A stretch of 41,719 bases of DNA from Verrucomicrobiota bacterium (GCA_003176045.1 PSRM01000348.1:1-41719); one strand, 5' to 3'. Shown: positions 1 to 8,464, numbered from the stretch's first letter. The notes: generated by a model from the letters alone, not told the origin. Numbers and translations: made by a program.

Positions 1-567
1 GTGGGTGACAAAGGCCACTATCACCCGCCGCTCAAAGGTGTTCTGGACCTTCGTGGAAAAACATCCTTGCGTGACTTAATCCGATTAGTGCATTTTGCCG
101 ATGGGATTCTTTGTCCGGTGACCTTGCACATGCATTTGGCTGCTGCTGTGCCGCTGCCCGCAGGCCGCAAACGCCTGCGGCATTGCATCGTCGTCGCCGG
201 CGGTCGCGAGCCTGCGCATTGGGAGCAATACCCCGGCCATCACTACCTGCATACCATCGGCCAGCTCGACTGCTGCGCCACCGGCGGCTGTTGGAAATCC
301 AGAACCGTACCGCTCGGCGACGGTTCCCCTTTGGACCAACCACAGTCGCTCTGCCGCGACGTGACACCTCGTGGAATGCCGAGGTGCATGGATATGATCT
401 CCGCTCACCGAGTCTGCGAATTGATCGAGGACTCTATCACTGCAGGGGACGACGTCAGGAGTCCCTTGTACATGCGAACCTTGCAGAGGGACCCTTTTTC
501 TTCGTTTTCGTCCGCTAAAATCACCCGACTTAACCATGAGGTAACGAGCTCAACCTATGAAACATAA
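1..567 (+). CDS. GT9-family (ADP-heptose type) glycosyltransferase, C-terminal part
   Basis: This is the 3' part of a gene that starts before the window, so the GTG at position 1 is not a real start. Visible are the acceptor/donor-side core DLRGKTSLRDLIRLVHFADG (residues 16-35) and a cysteine-rich segment with Cys91, Cys92, Cys97, Cys118 and Cys129. GT9 enzymes transfer heptose from ADP-heptose. A four-Cys metal finger is known in the protein O-heptosyltransferases of the TibC type, and the Cys pattern here is compatible with one, though its spacing differs. The natural domain seems to end near residue 143. The last ~40 residues are encoded partly by a genome repeat (445-467), so the tail may be dispensable. 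The stop overlaps the next ATG by 11 bp, which indicates one transcription unit with the two paralogous proteins downstream. The family call is firm; the protein-glycosylation role is inferred from context. Confidence 0.8.
   Translation: MGDKGHYHPPLKGVLDLRGKTSLRDLIRLVHFADGILCPVTLHMHLAAAVPLPAGRKRLRHCIVVAGGREPAHWEQYPGHHYLHTIGQLDCCATGGCWKSRTVPLGDGSPLDQPQSLCRDVTPRGMPRCMDMISAHRVCELIEDSITAGDDVRSPLYMRTLQRDPFSSFSSAKITRLNHEVTSSTYET
445..467. repeat. Half of a palindromic repeat inside the GT9 gene
   Basis: These 23 bases match one arm of the perfect inverted repeat at 14465-14527 at 22 of 23 positions. Here the element is read in frame as part of the C-terminal tail of the glycosyltransferase (GDDVRSPL), beyond the conserved domain. 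Confidence 0.75.
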
Positions 568-1375
568 AGAACCAAAAGTCCATAACGCCAAACCTGCCGC
601 CAAACACGGTGCGGCTAAACACGCCCATTCAACTGCAAAAACGACGGATGCGACCTCAAAGGTCCACCACCATGGGGAGGCCACCTCTTACAGGTACTCG
701 TCAGTCGTTTCTGCTGACCTGAACCCACCGTTCTCACTTAAGGTCAGGCCTCCCGACTGGTTTCCGGACGGCGTAGATTCCGACGGATCTCGGCGCCTGC
801 GCGTGTTTCCAGAAGAGGTGGTCGGCTCGAAGAGCAGTAGCTTGATTCCGTTCGGAGTTTATTTCGATGACGATGAGAACAAAGATACCGACCCGAAACA
901 ATGGCTGCTCGGCTCTAAAATCGGCGATGCGAGTGAGGGTGGCCTCACAACTTTGATCCGGGCACTCGCAGTCCGGGCCAGGCAATACAACGCTTCTCTG
1001 TACCGCCTCCGGCGCCTTCATTTTATCAAGAAAACTCCGAGCAACAGTGCCAACTGGCCGCGCCGCAACCCTCATGGCGATCCCCCTGATCCCTTGGATC
1101 CCGCCAAGTCTGACTTTCAAGACATCGTCCTCGAGGCTGAGCAGAATTGGTCGGACGTTAACAACAACTTTACTGATTTTTTGGAAACCGCCTCGCAAAA
1201 CCTGGGCGTTTACAATTTCAGACTGCAGGCTGCCGATATGGTTCAAGTCAACGGTTACATCGTTTCCATGCGGGTTGTGGCGGTTAGAACCAACACCCTG
1301 GAGGTCGGCGGCTCATCCTCCCACGTCTCCCTTAGCTCAGCCTTTTCTTCGTCTTCTCTGAATTCTGGTCACTAA
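557..1375 (+). CDS. Conserved protein with Ser-rich C-terminal tail, paralogue A
   Basis: No known family was recognised. The 272-residue protein has a Lys/His/Ala-rich N-terminus (residues 1-45) without a signal peptide, then a soluble domain that matches the next gene: a W-[FY]-PDG block near residue 72, RQYNASLYRLRRL near 145-157 and NGYIVSMR near 232. It ends with the 18-residue tail LEVGGSSSHVSLSSAFSS (248-265) followed by seven further residues. The ATG at 557 lies inside the end of the glycosyltransferase gene, with a weak GAGG at 538-541. The context suggests a substrate of the adjacent transferase, the serines of the tail being possible glycosylation sites. That is inference; the tail could also be a binding or sorting signal. 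Confidence 0.75.
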   Translation: MKHKEPKVHNAKPAAKHGAAKHAHSTAKTTDATSKVHHHGEATSYRYSSVVSADLNPPFSLKVRPPDWFPDGVDSDGSRRLRVFPEEVVGSKSSSLIPFGVYFDDDENKDTDPKQWLLGSKIGDASEGGLTTLIRALAVRARQYNASLYRLRRLHFIKKTPSNSANWPRRNPHGDPPDPLDPAKSDFQDIVLEAEQNWSDVNNNFTDFLETASQNLGVYNFRLQAADMVQVNGYIVSMRVVAVRTNTLEVGGSSSHVSLSSAFSSSSLNSGH

Positions 1376-1408
1376 GACACCTGAGACATTTCTGTCACAC
1401 CTAAATTT

Positions 1409-2284
1409 ATGAAGAGACGAAAATTCCTTAAAGCGGTCAGCACCGCCGCGGGCGTTGCGGCTCTGGGCGCCTCCAAAGGTTTCAGTCAAACCAACACTCC
1501 GCCGAAACCTGCTAAGGGAGGCCGGGCAAAAACAGCACAGGCAGGGCAGACCAAGACCTACGCAATGGGAGGAATCGACCCAAGCCCACCGCCCTCTCCT
1601 TTCACGCTTCGAAAAAGGTTGGTTGGGTGGTATCCTGATGGTGCCGACGTGACCGGAGACAACAGTTGTGACCGATTATTTCAGGAAGAGGTGATTGGGA
1701 TAAAGGACAACAAGGTCCTTGCACCGTTTCCGATTCATTTTCAGGACCAGGACGAGGCCTCAAAAAGGTGGATTCTCGGCAAAAAATTGGTTAAGCCCGA
1801 AGAAGCCCCAGCCAAGTATATACCATTCACGTTCTTCGTACGTCGGGTCGCTCGATTGGCCAGGCAATACAACGCTTCCTTGTACCGGCTTCGGCGTCTG
1901 CGTTTCTACTCCGATTACAAAGACAAGCTTGACCAACCGGGCACGGTCAAATGGCCGGAAAACAATCCCTGGACAAAGAAACCGGGTATTCCCAATCCTA
2001 AAGATTCGAAGGCCTTCGGGGATATGGTCCAGGATGCCGAAGGTGACTGGAACACTGTCACCAATAATTTTCACAACTATCTGAAGAATACCGGCGATAC
2101 CACGGATAAGTTCAATTTCACGTTGCAAGGCGCCGACATGGTCACTGCGAATGGCTACATCGTGTCTATGCGAATTGTCGTACAGGGCCCTCCTTCACAA
2201 GGTATCGGGATACTTGAGGTTGGCGGCTCCTCATCCCACGTTTCTCTGAGTTCGGCGTTCTCGTCATTTTCCCCGCCGCCGTGA
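1409..2284 (+). CDS. Tat-exported protein with the same Ser-rich tail, paralogue B
   Basis: This 291-residue paralogue of the preceding gene begins 33 bp after its stop. Its N-terminus is a twin-arginine signal (KRRKFLKAV followed by an Ala/Gly-rich hydrophobic stretch, cleavage probably near residue 27), so the protein should be folded in the cytoplasm and exported to the periplasm. It shares the WYPDG, RQYNASLYRLRRL and NGYIVSMR blocks and ends in LEVGGSSSHVSLSSAFSS (269-286) plus FSPPP. No enzymatic motif was recognised. Tat export fits a protein that is modified or loaded in the cytoplasm before export, for example by the glycosyltransferase just upstream. Paralogy and Tat signal are seen in the sequence; the role as a modification substrate is inferred. 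Confidence 0.78.
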   Translation: MKRRKFLKAVSTAAGVAALGASKGFSQTNTPPKPAKGGRAKTAQAGQTKTYAMGGIDPSPPPSPFTLRKRLVGWYPDGADVTGDNSCDRLFQEEVIGIKDNKVLAPFPIHFQDQDEASKRWILGKKLVKPEEAPAKYIPFTFFVRRVARLARQYNASLYRLRRLRFYSDYKDKLDQPGTVKWPENNPWTKKPGIPNPKDSKAFGDMVQDAEGDWNTVTNNFHNYLKNTGDTTDKFNFTLQGADMVTANGYIVSMRIVVQGPPSQGIGILEVGGSSSHVSLSSAFSSFSPPP

Positions 2285-2305
2285 CATAATTAGCATCACT
2301 GGCTT

Positions 2306-3622
2306 GTGCTGTTTTCCTCTTTAACGCTTGGTTGGTATCCGAGAAAAGCTTCTAACTCTTTGAATCCGTTGCTGATTCTCTCCATTATGGCAGTCGCGCT
2401 GCTTGCGCGCGCGGAGCCAAAGTCGTCCAGCCTTGCATGCGACCGCGAACTGCGCAAGACCTTCGAGGCCATCCAGGCCTGGCGCCGATCACACGGCGGC
2501 GTTTATCCGGACTACCTCGTTCCCCTAAAGGTGTCCGGTCTCTTGCCCCTCGATGGCGCCATCTGCCCGGACAGATTGAGCGAACAGAAAGGGGCCAGCA
2601 CCGCCTACAGCGGCTTCAGCAGTACCGCAGATTTGGCTGACCCGCCTGGAACTTACCAATACGAGCTGTCCGCCAAGCGGAAGCTCGACACCTTCTATTT
2701 ACCCCCCAACTCCCCGCCGTACACTTTCCACGATGTCAAGTCAGTTCTGCTGAGCAGGCCATTTTTCGAGCAAGTGCCGGTCCTGCGTTGCTTGAGCCAC
2801 CGCGCCGACCGCAGTGATGGCTGGCGCAATCTGACCGTGGAAGGCAACGTTTATTGGAGCCAGGTTTATTGGGCAACCCTTTGGCTGGATGACGTCCCGT
2901 ACTGCGCGCGCGAAGCCAATGTGATGTTCGGGCTTAAAGGCCCTCCGTTTCACACGGATCGGGCGCCAACTTTACCATGCGCTCTGGATTTGCGGAAATG
3001 GGCCTGTGCCTTTGGCGACCACGCATGGTGGTGGTCGTGGCCGAATTTCGAGGAAGGGGCCAATCGCCAAAGGGCGGCCCACTTGCGCGGTTTCTTCCAT
3101 GAAGAGCATGGCCGGACATTAAGTTTGAATGGAACGGACTGGTGGCTGGATGGTTTGGTACAGTTGCAGGGCCGGATTCAATTGAAGGGCGAGAAATATG
3201 AAAACGCGTGGGATATAAATGTCTTTACCTCGAAGCAGACCGGGCTTGACGTTGGCCGCAGCTTCAAGCGCGCCGCATGGCTCCAGGGCACGGTGTGGAC
3301 AGCGAGCCCTGGCGAGACCACGGGTTCGCTGGTTTGGCACTATGCTGGAGGAGTGACGGAACGCGCGCCCATAGTTTACGGGCGCGACACCGCGCGCTTC
3401 TGGGCAGACGAAAAGCAAACCCAGACCGAAAAGGAGCTCGTCCAGCCCGTTTGGCGCCAGCACGAAACCAAAAAGGAGGTGGGCAAGGAGCGCTGGCTGC
3501 GCATTTACGAGCAGGAGTGGACCAACCCCCGGCCAGAAGCGGTAGTAGAATCACTCGACTTTGTGAGCAACACTAATTGCCGTGCCGCCCCTTTTCTCAT
3601 CGCCGTCAACGTGTATCCATGA
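2306..3622 (+). CDS. Exported protein of unknown function
   Basis: Function not recognised. The GTG at 2306, 22 bp after the previous stop, gives an N-terminal signal peptide with a hydrophobic core at about residues 20-34 and likely cleavage after Ala-Arg-Ala36; an internal ATG at 2387 would cut the core. Residues ~45-95 (AIQAWRRSHGGVYPDYLVPL) resemble the soluble part of type II secretion pseudopilins and related Verrucomicrobiota proteins, but there is no prepilin cleavage motif. The rest is Trp-rich (for example FGDHAWWWSWPNFEEGANRQ) and without repeats or membrane spans. It appears to belong to the same transcription unit as the glycosyltransferase and paralogue genes. Confidence 0.7.
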   Translation: MLFSSLTLGWYPRKASNSLNPLLILSIMAVALLARAEPKSSSLACDRELRKTFEAIQAWRRSHGGVYPDYLVPLKVSGLLPLDGAICPDRLSEQKGASTAYSGFSSTADLADPPGTYQYELSAKRKLDTFYLPPNSPPYTFHDVKSVLLSRPFFEQVPVLRCLSHRADRSDGWRNLTVEGNVYWSQVYWATLWLDDVPYCAREANVMFGLKGPPFHTDRAPTLPCALDLRKWACAFGDHAWWWSWPNFEEGANRQRAAHLRGFFHEEHGRTLSLNGTDWWLDGLVQLQGRIQLKGEKYENAWDINVFTSKQTGLDVGRSFKRAAWLQGTVWTASPGETTGSLVWHYAGGVTERAPIVYGRDTARFWADEKQTQTEKELVQPVWRQHETKKEVGKERWLRIYEQEWTNPRPEAVVESLDFVSNTNCRAAPFLIAVNVYP

Positions 3623-3783
3623 CGCCCGGGGAGCGCGCTAACCCGCCGTGCCACGCCATCCTGCCCGCGTGTCTTGCCTCAATTAACCCAATTAACTTAT
3701 TTAACTCAATTAACTCTTCGCCCAAACCGTCGGCCGCGACTCGTCCCCTGCCCCGCGCCCCGATCCGCCACTCCCTGGCCACC

Positions 3784-4485
3784 ATGCTCCCCTCGGTGCG
3801 CTTCCCGGTCACAATCTGCGTTCTCGCCTACGGCCCGCACGTCACGCTGGCTGAGCGATTCCTGGGCTCCCTCTACACCCACACAGATCCAGCGCTCTTT
3901 TGGCTGCGCGCCGGCCTCAATGAGGTAGTTCCAGCCACCCGCGCTCTGTTCGAGGAGTATGCCGCTCAGTTCGGGAACATCACACTCTACTGCGAGCCGA
4001 CCAATATCTTTAAGTATCCGTTGATGCGCCGGATCTTCTACGAAACGCCGCTCTCCACGCTGTGGACAATCTGGTGCGATGACGACACGCACTTCACCCG
4101 GCCCGACTGGCTCCAACGGCTGGGTCTGAAAATCGAGAGTTCCCCCCGTGCCGTCATGTGGGGGCGTCCATACGTTTTGTGGCGGCGGGACAAGGCCGTC
4201 CTCGATTGGATCAAGGCGGCCACCTGGTATCGCGGGCTGCGTTGTGTCCGTGGCGTAAACATGGACGGGAAAAGAGCGGCCGAATTCCGATTTGCTACCG
4301 GAGGATTCTGGGCCATCCGGAGCGACGTATTGCGTAAGCTGAATTGGCCGGATCCCCGCCTGCTTCACACCACGGGCGATTTTTTGCTAGGCGAGGCGCT
4401 GCGCCAGAACCGCATGTTGATTGGCCGCTTCGATTCCGGAGTCCAGATCAACGATTCCCCCACCCGCGGCCCGCATAAACCCTAA
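3784..4485 (+). CDS. Glycosyltransferase-like protein (GT-A fold, DDD motif)
   Basis: From the ATG at 3784 the 233-residue protein starts with the beta-strand FPVTICVLAYG typical of family 2 glycosyltransferases. It carries WCDDDTHF, the metal- and nucleotide-sugar-binding acidic motif, at Asp99-Asp101, and later GGFWAIRSDVLRKLNWPD, which resembles the acceptor-side region of these enzymes. An in-frame TTG at 3577 would add 69 residues, but that stretch is read through intergenic repeat DNA (ATTAAC words at 3680-3716), so the shorter start is preferred. Donor and acceptor are unknown. With the upstream GT9 gene it brackets the two Ser-tail proteins, which hints at a second sugar-transfer step. 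Confidence 0.72.
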   Translation: MLPSVRFPVTICVLAYGPHVTLAERFLGSLYTHTDPALFWLRAGLNEVVPATRALFEEYAAQFGNITLYCEPTNIFKYPLMRRIFYETPLSTLWTIWCDDDTHFTRPDWLQRLGLKIESSPRAVMWGRPYVLWRRDKAVLDWIKAATWYRGLRCVRGVNMDGKRAAEFRFATGGFWAIRSDVLRKLNWPDPRLLHTTGDFLLGEALRQNRMLIGRFDSGVQINDSPTRGPHKP

Positions 4486-5259
4486 CTTAGTCGCAAACTT
4501 AATCGCAAACTTAGTCGAATCGCCAGACTACTGACCACTGGCTACTGACTACTGACCTCCGTCCTCTGACCTCTGTCCTCTGCCCTCCGTCCTCCGTCTC
4601 AAAGTTTTTTCAACTTTCCCCGCTTTCCCTGTCCCTGTCGCCGGCCCGTTCACGCCTGTTCTTAGTGGGAAGGCAGAGGCCGACCCACAAACAGTCGAGA
4701 ACGAAAGAAGCAGATCATGGCCAGAACAGCTTTTCACCGGGATGCGATGACACAAATAAAGACTCCCGAATGGAGTGCTGACCTCCGTGCTCATCCGCAC
4801 TCCCCGGCGGACTCAAGCCTCCGGCATCCGGCTCGCTCAGCCAATCGGCGCGGCGATTTAGGGTCCGACACTACTGCCAGGAGTTTCCTCCGGTCCTGGA
4901 CAGTCGCCGCTCTAAAGGCCAGGGTTTCGTTCTATCCACTGGGGCTGCTCACTCTGGTTTCACTCTCGGCAGCTTAAGAATCCCATGGGTGCAACGAACA
5001 TACGGACTCCTATGAGAGAACAGATGATACCGAAGGATTTGCGCCGCTTTATAGCACGAGTTTGTGGCGATGGGTGCCACGAGTTGCCGGGATTGAGTGC
5101 CGGGCCCGAGCGCCCGGCAGGGGCCGCCCGGCGACGGAGGGACTTCCGCGGGGTGAGGGGCCAAGGCACCCCGCTCAGAAGGGCTCGGAGAGGGGACCGG
5201 GCTTATACGGGGGACCGGGCCGGGTGAGAGGTAATGGCACCCGGCCCGCCGCTGTGCTA
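4486..5259. repeat. Intergenic region filled with simple and GC-rich repeats
   Basis: I see no credible gene here. 4490-4520 holds the words CTTAGTCG/CTTAATCG (also at 17876-17910). 4528-4598 is a run of heptamers of the ACTACTG and TCCTCTG types. 4600-5080 shows no recognisable signal; the open frames there lack codon character. 5085-5250 contains several short GC-rich inverted repeats built on CCGGGC/GCCCGG and a CCGGGTGAGNGG..CACCCGG element like that at 17975-18046. Confidence 0.6.
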
Positions 5260-5473
5260 GCCCGGATATTTCGTAGCTTCATGAATGACATCTCATTAAC
5301 ACCGCGGCTTTAGCCCGGTGTTGAGCGATGAAGGGAGGAGTAAGCCGTTTTAACGGCTTTTCGTCAGGGGCGACAAACCGTTGAAACGGTTCATCGGATG
5401 TGAACGCATCTTTGCACCGGGCTAAAGCCACGGTGCTAATGGGAGTGCAAACCCTGCAATGAAATATCCGGGC
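5260..5473. repeat. 214-bp nested palindromic element
   Basis: The outer arms are a perfect 13-bp inverted repeat (5260-5272 and 5461-5473, GCCCGGATATTTC). Inside lie 27-bp arms with two mismatches (5294-5320 and 5415-5441), and inside these two complete small hairpins, AAGCCGTT-TT-AACGGCTT (5342-5359) and AACCGTT-GA-AACGGTT (5376-5391). The whole could fold into one branched cruciform or RNA. It carries no gene and ends 17 bp from the carbonic anhydrase stop. The form is that of a non-autonomous mobile element or compound REP. Confidence 0.75.
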
Positions 5474-5490
5474 TATGAGCTTTCGCAGCT

Positions 5491-6237
5491 CTACTCAAAA
5501 AAGCGAATTCTTCCGGTGGAAAGATCGTACATCCCGGCCAGCAAGCCGATTTGCCCCTTGTCCAGCATTTCGCGCAATACCGGGCTGCGCTCGCGGATCT
5601 GCTCCATCACCAGCCGCACATTTGCTTCAGCGACATGGTCAACAAATTCCAGGTTCTTGGACGTTCTCGGCTGGCTGTCGCCGGGGACCTGGCCAATGGC
5701 CGGTTTGATCCGCGATAGCAGAGCGGTGAGATTGCCCAGCTCGACATTGTCAATCGCTCCCTTAACCGCCCCGCAGTTCGAATGGCCGATCACCGCGATA
5801 AGTTTGGCCCCGGCTGCTTTGCAGCCGAATTCCATGCTGCCCAGAACGTCCTCTTCCAGGACATTGCCCGCGACGCGCGCGCTGAAGACGTCGCCAATCC
5901 CCTGATCCAACACCAGTTCAATCGGCACCCGCGAATCCAGGCAACTGAGAACGACGGCAAAGGGGTATTGGCCCGAGGCGGTCGCCTTCACGTCCGCCAA
6001 CGAGTTCCGCGACCGCGGGCGGCCCGAAACAAATCGTTCGTTGCCCGCCTTCAATGCGGAGACCGCTTGCTGCGGCGTCATTGCCGCCTGCGACTCCTTC
6101 GTGGGCGGCTTGGCGTCCCCAACGGCAGTCGGTTTGGAAGTCGCGCTCAGCTCTCGCGTCGCCTGACAGCCCGAGAGGATCAGTACGCTCACCAGCAGGC
6201 CGCTGGGCAGAAAGGATCGAAGCAATAGGTGTTTCAT
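5491..6237 (-). CDS. Beta-class carbonic anhydrase, predicted lipoprotein
   Basis: The protein interconverts CO2 and bicarbonate. The beta-class zinc ligands and Asp/Arg dyad are all visible: Cys99-X-Asp101-X-Arg103 (SCLDSR), then His152-X2-Cys155 (GHSNCGAV). The N-terminus is a lipoprotein signal with lipobox LSGC (Cys24) and a ~25-residue linker, so the enzyme should sit on a membrane facing the periplasm rather than in the cytoplasm. At 248 residues it is a normal beta-enzyme plus signal and linker. It is a single gene on the minus strand with no obvious operon partner. A periplasmic enzyme may capture CO2/HCO3- or buffer pH; that part is inferred. Confidence 0.93.
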   Translation of the reverse strand: MKHLLLRSFLPSGLLVSVLILSGCQATRELSATSKPTAVGDAKPPTKESQAAMTPQQAVSALKAGNERFVSGRPRSRNSLADVKATASGQYPFAVVLSCLDSRVPIELVLDQGIGDVFSARVAGNVLEEDVLGSMEFGCKAAGAKLIAVIGHSNCGAVKGAIDNVELGNLTALLSRIKPAIGQVPGDSQPRTSKNLEFVDHVAEANVRLVMEQIRERSPVLREMLDKGQIGLLAGMYDLSTGRIRFFE

Positions 6238-6326
6238 AATTTGAATTTGTGGCAGATAGTATCGCAGCCTGCCCCCTTTACAAGACGGTTACGCATCCCC
6301 AACCATGCCGGGGTGCTTCTAAATAC

Positions 6327-6434
6327 GGAGCGCGGCATTTATGCCGCTTCACTCCCCGCACCCACGGAAGCGCCCGAGTTATCAGGACCGTTCATCGCGC
6401 TGCGGACGGTGAAGCGGCATAAATGCCGCGCTCC
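6327..6434. repeat. Perfect 26-bp inverted repeat element
   Basis: The arms 6327-6352 and 6409-6434 (GGAGCGCGGCATTTATGCCG and onward) are exact reverse complements with a 56-bp centre. Each arm is itself partly palindromic (CGGCATTTATGCCG). It lies between the carbonic anhydrase start and the end of the sialidase-like gene, and nothing else was seen in this 237-bp gap. Confidence 0.85.
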
Positions 6435-6474
6435 TGCGCGTTGCAGTATCAAGCGGCACCCGCCACGCCGCGAG

Positions 6475-8091
6475 TCAGCGATCAACACCACTGTTCGCGT
6501 AATATTCAAGCTGCGGTAACTGGGCTGGCTGGTAATCAGGATCCCGATGATCGGGGTTAAAACGAACCACGATTTGGTAGCTCGCGTGGATATTCTCGAT
6601 CCCATCAAATTCCGGTAGAGTTAACAATGCCGTGCCATTAGCGCCGGTTCGCACCGTGAGTGACTTGCCCCCTGCCTTCATCCTCTCTGCAAGCGGTTTG
6701 CTATTCCAGGAATCGTAACCAGGGGCATCGCGGGCAACGTACCAGATTTCGATATCTTTGCCGGCCAGCAGCGTGTTACTCGAAGTTAGAGAGATTATGT
6801 ATGAATTCAAAAATCGCTGCTTGGCTTCGTCATAACCTCGCTCGATCCATAGTCTGGTATGGCTGGTTTTACGGAGCACCTGGATTTTAAAAGTGTGGAG
6901 GCTGATGTATTGATCGCGGCTGTGAATGGGATCGTCCGCTCCAAGGTGACCCGCGCAGGCAACCTTTTTATTTCCGAGATACTGAATCCAGGGCTGATAT
7001 ACTTCGACATTGTTTGGAATCCCTTCCAGTGGCTGCCAGTTCAGTCCTAAATCGTCCGACCAGTAATAAATGCCAGGTCTTTGGCAGCCCAGAAGCACCT
7101 CGTCCTCTGTCAGGCAAATGGTTTCCGGAACCGTTCCCGAATGGACCTTTTCGAGCGGACCCGGAGTAAAATGCTTGCCCTGCCGATAAATAATCTGCCG
7201 GCCTGGTACGGCGAAGATGCTGTTATTAACGAACAGTAAGTTGCCATCCGGAAGCTCCACAAAATCGGTCTCCGAGACGTTTTGCCCATTCAAAATCGTT
7301 AACGGCTCCGACCAGCTCCCGCCCTGGTCGAAAGAAAAGAAAAGCGCCATCTGCATATCCGTAACGGCGTCCAGTTTGATCGCTGTGCGAACCGGATAGT
7401 CGCTGCCTTTGCCCCATTTGAATGAATATGCGGCGCACAGGACCAGCGTGCCGTCGCGCAGGGTACGCAGCCGATGCGGGTACCATGCAAAATGATCGCT
7501 AACGAACGGCGGCATCCTCCGCCAGGTGTGGCCATTATCAGAAGACTGATAAAATATCTCCTCGGGCCGCGCAGTGGGATCAGTGGAATAACACGACCAA
7601 ACAAAACGCAGAAAGCGTCCATCCTTCGTCCGCGCCTGCGCAAAAGAGCCGCCGCTGGCCTTCACCGCCTGACGCGATATCACGTTCCAGCTCTTCAAAT
7701 CTTCCTCGGATCGCAACAGCACCAATTCCATATCATACCTCGACTTGTCATACCCGCGTGGAAGGCCCATTTCGTACACCCATTGCTTCGAAGCTCCTGG
7801 GTGCGGCTCTTTCGGCGTGGTCACTTCCTCGCACCCGATGTACCATTGCCCTCGATCGCCCGGAAAAAATGAGACCCATGACGTATAGCTCGGATGCTCT
7901 CGAGATTGATACACCTTAGTCGTTCGGAATTCTGCAGCCCGCACGGCCGGGCTTCCAACAAGGGTCGTCGGGTTCGGCTGCGAACCCCCTGCAACTTGGG
8001 TCATCCCGACCGCGGTCCAGAAATGACCCGCAGTGATGCTGACGCAAAGCGCACTCAAGACCAGTTTCACAGCCTCAGCCTCTCGGAACAC
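6475..8091 (-). CDS. Exported sialidase-superfamily (BNR/Asp-box) protein
   Basis: Three Asp boxes are visible, SSDNGHTW (183-190), SFDQGGSW (253-260) and SDDLGLNW (345-352), the hallmark of six-bladed beta-propellers of the sialidase superfamily. A hydrophobic N-terminal segment (about residues 8-25) suggests export. The last ~110 residues look like a beta-sandwich (TLLAGKDIEIWYVARDAPG). The Arg triad of true sialidases could not be assigned, so a glycoside hydrolase or merely glycan-binding function stays open. The gene stands alone on the minus strand; its start region overlaps no other gene. Confidence 0.75.
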   Translation of the reverse strand: MFREAEAVKLVLSALCVSITAGHFWTAVGMTQVAGGSQPNPTTLVGSPAVRAAEFRTTKVYQSREHPSYTSWVSFFPGDRGQWYIGCEEVTTPKEPHPGASKQWVYEMGLPRGYDKSRYDMELVLLRSEEDLKSWNVISRQAVKASGGSFAQARTKDGRFLRFVWSCYSTDPTARPEEIFYQSSDNGHTWRRMPPFVSDHFAWYPHRLRTLRDGTLVLCAAYSFKWGKGSDYPVRTAIKLDAVTDMQMALFFSFDQGGSWSEPLTILNGQNVSETDFVELPDGNLLFVNNSIFAVPGRQIIYRQGKHFTPGPLEKVHSGTVPETICLTEDEVLLGCQRPGIYYWSDDLGLNWQPLEGIPNNVEVYQPWIQYLGNKKVACAGHLGADDPIHSRDQYISLHTFKIQVLRKTSHTRLWIERGYDEAKQRFLNSYIISLTSSNTLLAGKDIEIWYVARDAPGYDSWNSKPLAERMKAGGKSLTVRTGANGTALLTLPEFDGIENIHASYQIVVRFNPDHRDPDYQPAQLPQLEYYANSGVDR

Positions 8092-8142
8092 TCCTTATCA
8101 GTCAAGAATCACGCGCGTCGCGGGGGGGCGCCGCTACTCCGG

Positions 8143-8177
8143 TCCTCTGTCCTCTGTCTTCTGTCCTCTGTCCTCTG
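8143..8177. repeat. Heptanucleotide tandem repeat (TCCTCTG)5
   Basis: Five head-to-tail copies of TCCTCTG, one with a single substitution, lie between two minus-strand genes. The same word appears in a degenerate array at 4556-4598. Confidence 0.85.
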
Positions 8178-8185
8178 CCCCTGTC

Positions 8186-8449
8186 CTACCCCAGCCTCTC
8201 CCGAATCTCCTTTTCATATTCCGGGAAGTAATGACCAATCAGAGGCAAATCAAATGATGCAAGAATTGAACTGTTCGATTCGCGTTCCAACAAAAAGTTA
8301 AAACTCTCTCGCAACAGATCTTCGGCAGACCGATTTCTCGCAAAGCGATCGAGATCGGCCTTCGTTACTCGCACGCGATGACGAGTTGTAGTCTGGCCCT
8401 CGACCGTGACCAACCACTCGTCCCCCGATACATGTTTCACTTCAATCAT
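8186..8449 (-). CDS. Small conserved protein of unknown function
   Basis: This 87-residue soluble protein has a beta-rich start (MIEVKHVSGDEWLVTVEG) and an alpha-helical second half ending in FPEYEKEIRERLG, with the block LLRESFNFLLERE. I recall similar short proteins in many environmental genomes, without an assigned function. It is divergent from the membrane protein at 8535. The C-terminal codons border a heptamer repeat array. No toxin or DNA-binding motif was recognised. Confidence 0.7.
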   Translation of the reverse strand: MIEVKHVSGDEWLVTVEGQTTTRHRVRVTKADLDRFARNRSAEDLLRESFNFLLERESNSSILASFDLPLIGHYFPEYEKEIRERLG

Positions 8450-8464
8450 GGCGCATGTAGTATA

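Noticed and set aside
3706..4368. Minus-strand frame of 220 codons
   Set aside because: It is opposite the DDD-motif glycosyltransferase, which has recognisable motifs; this frame has none.
4717..4977. Small plus-strand frame of 86 codons in the repeat region
   Set aside because: No signal, motif or ribosome site; composition follows the surrounding non-coding DNA.
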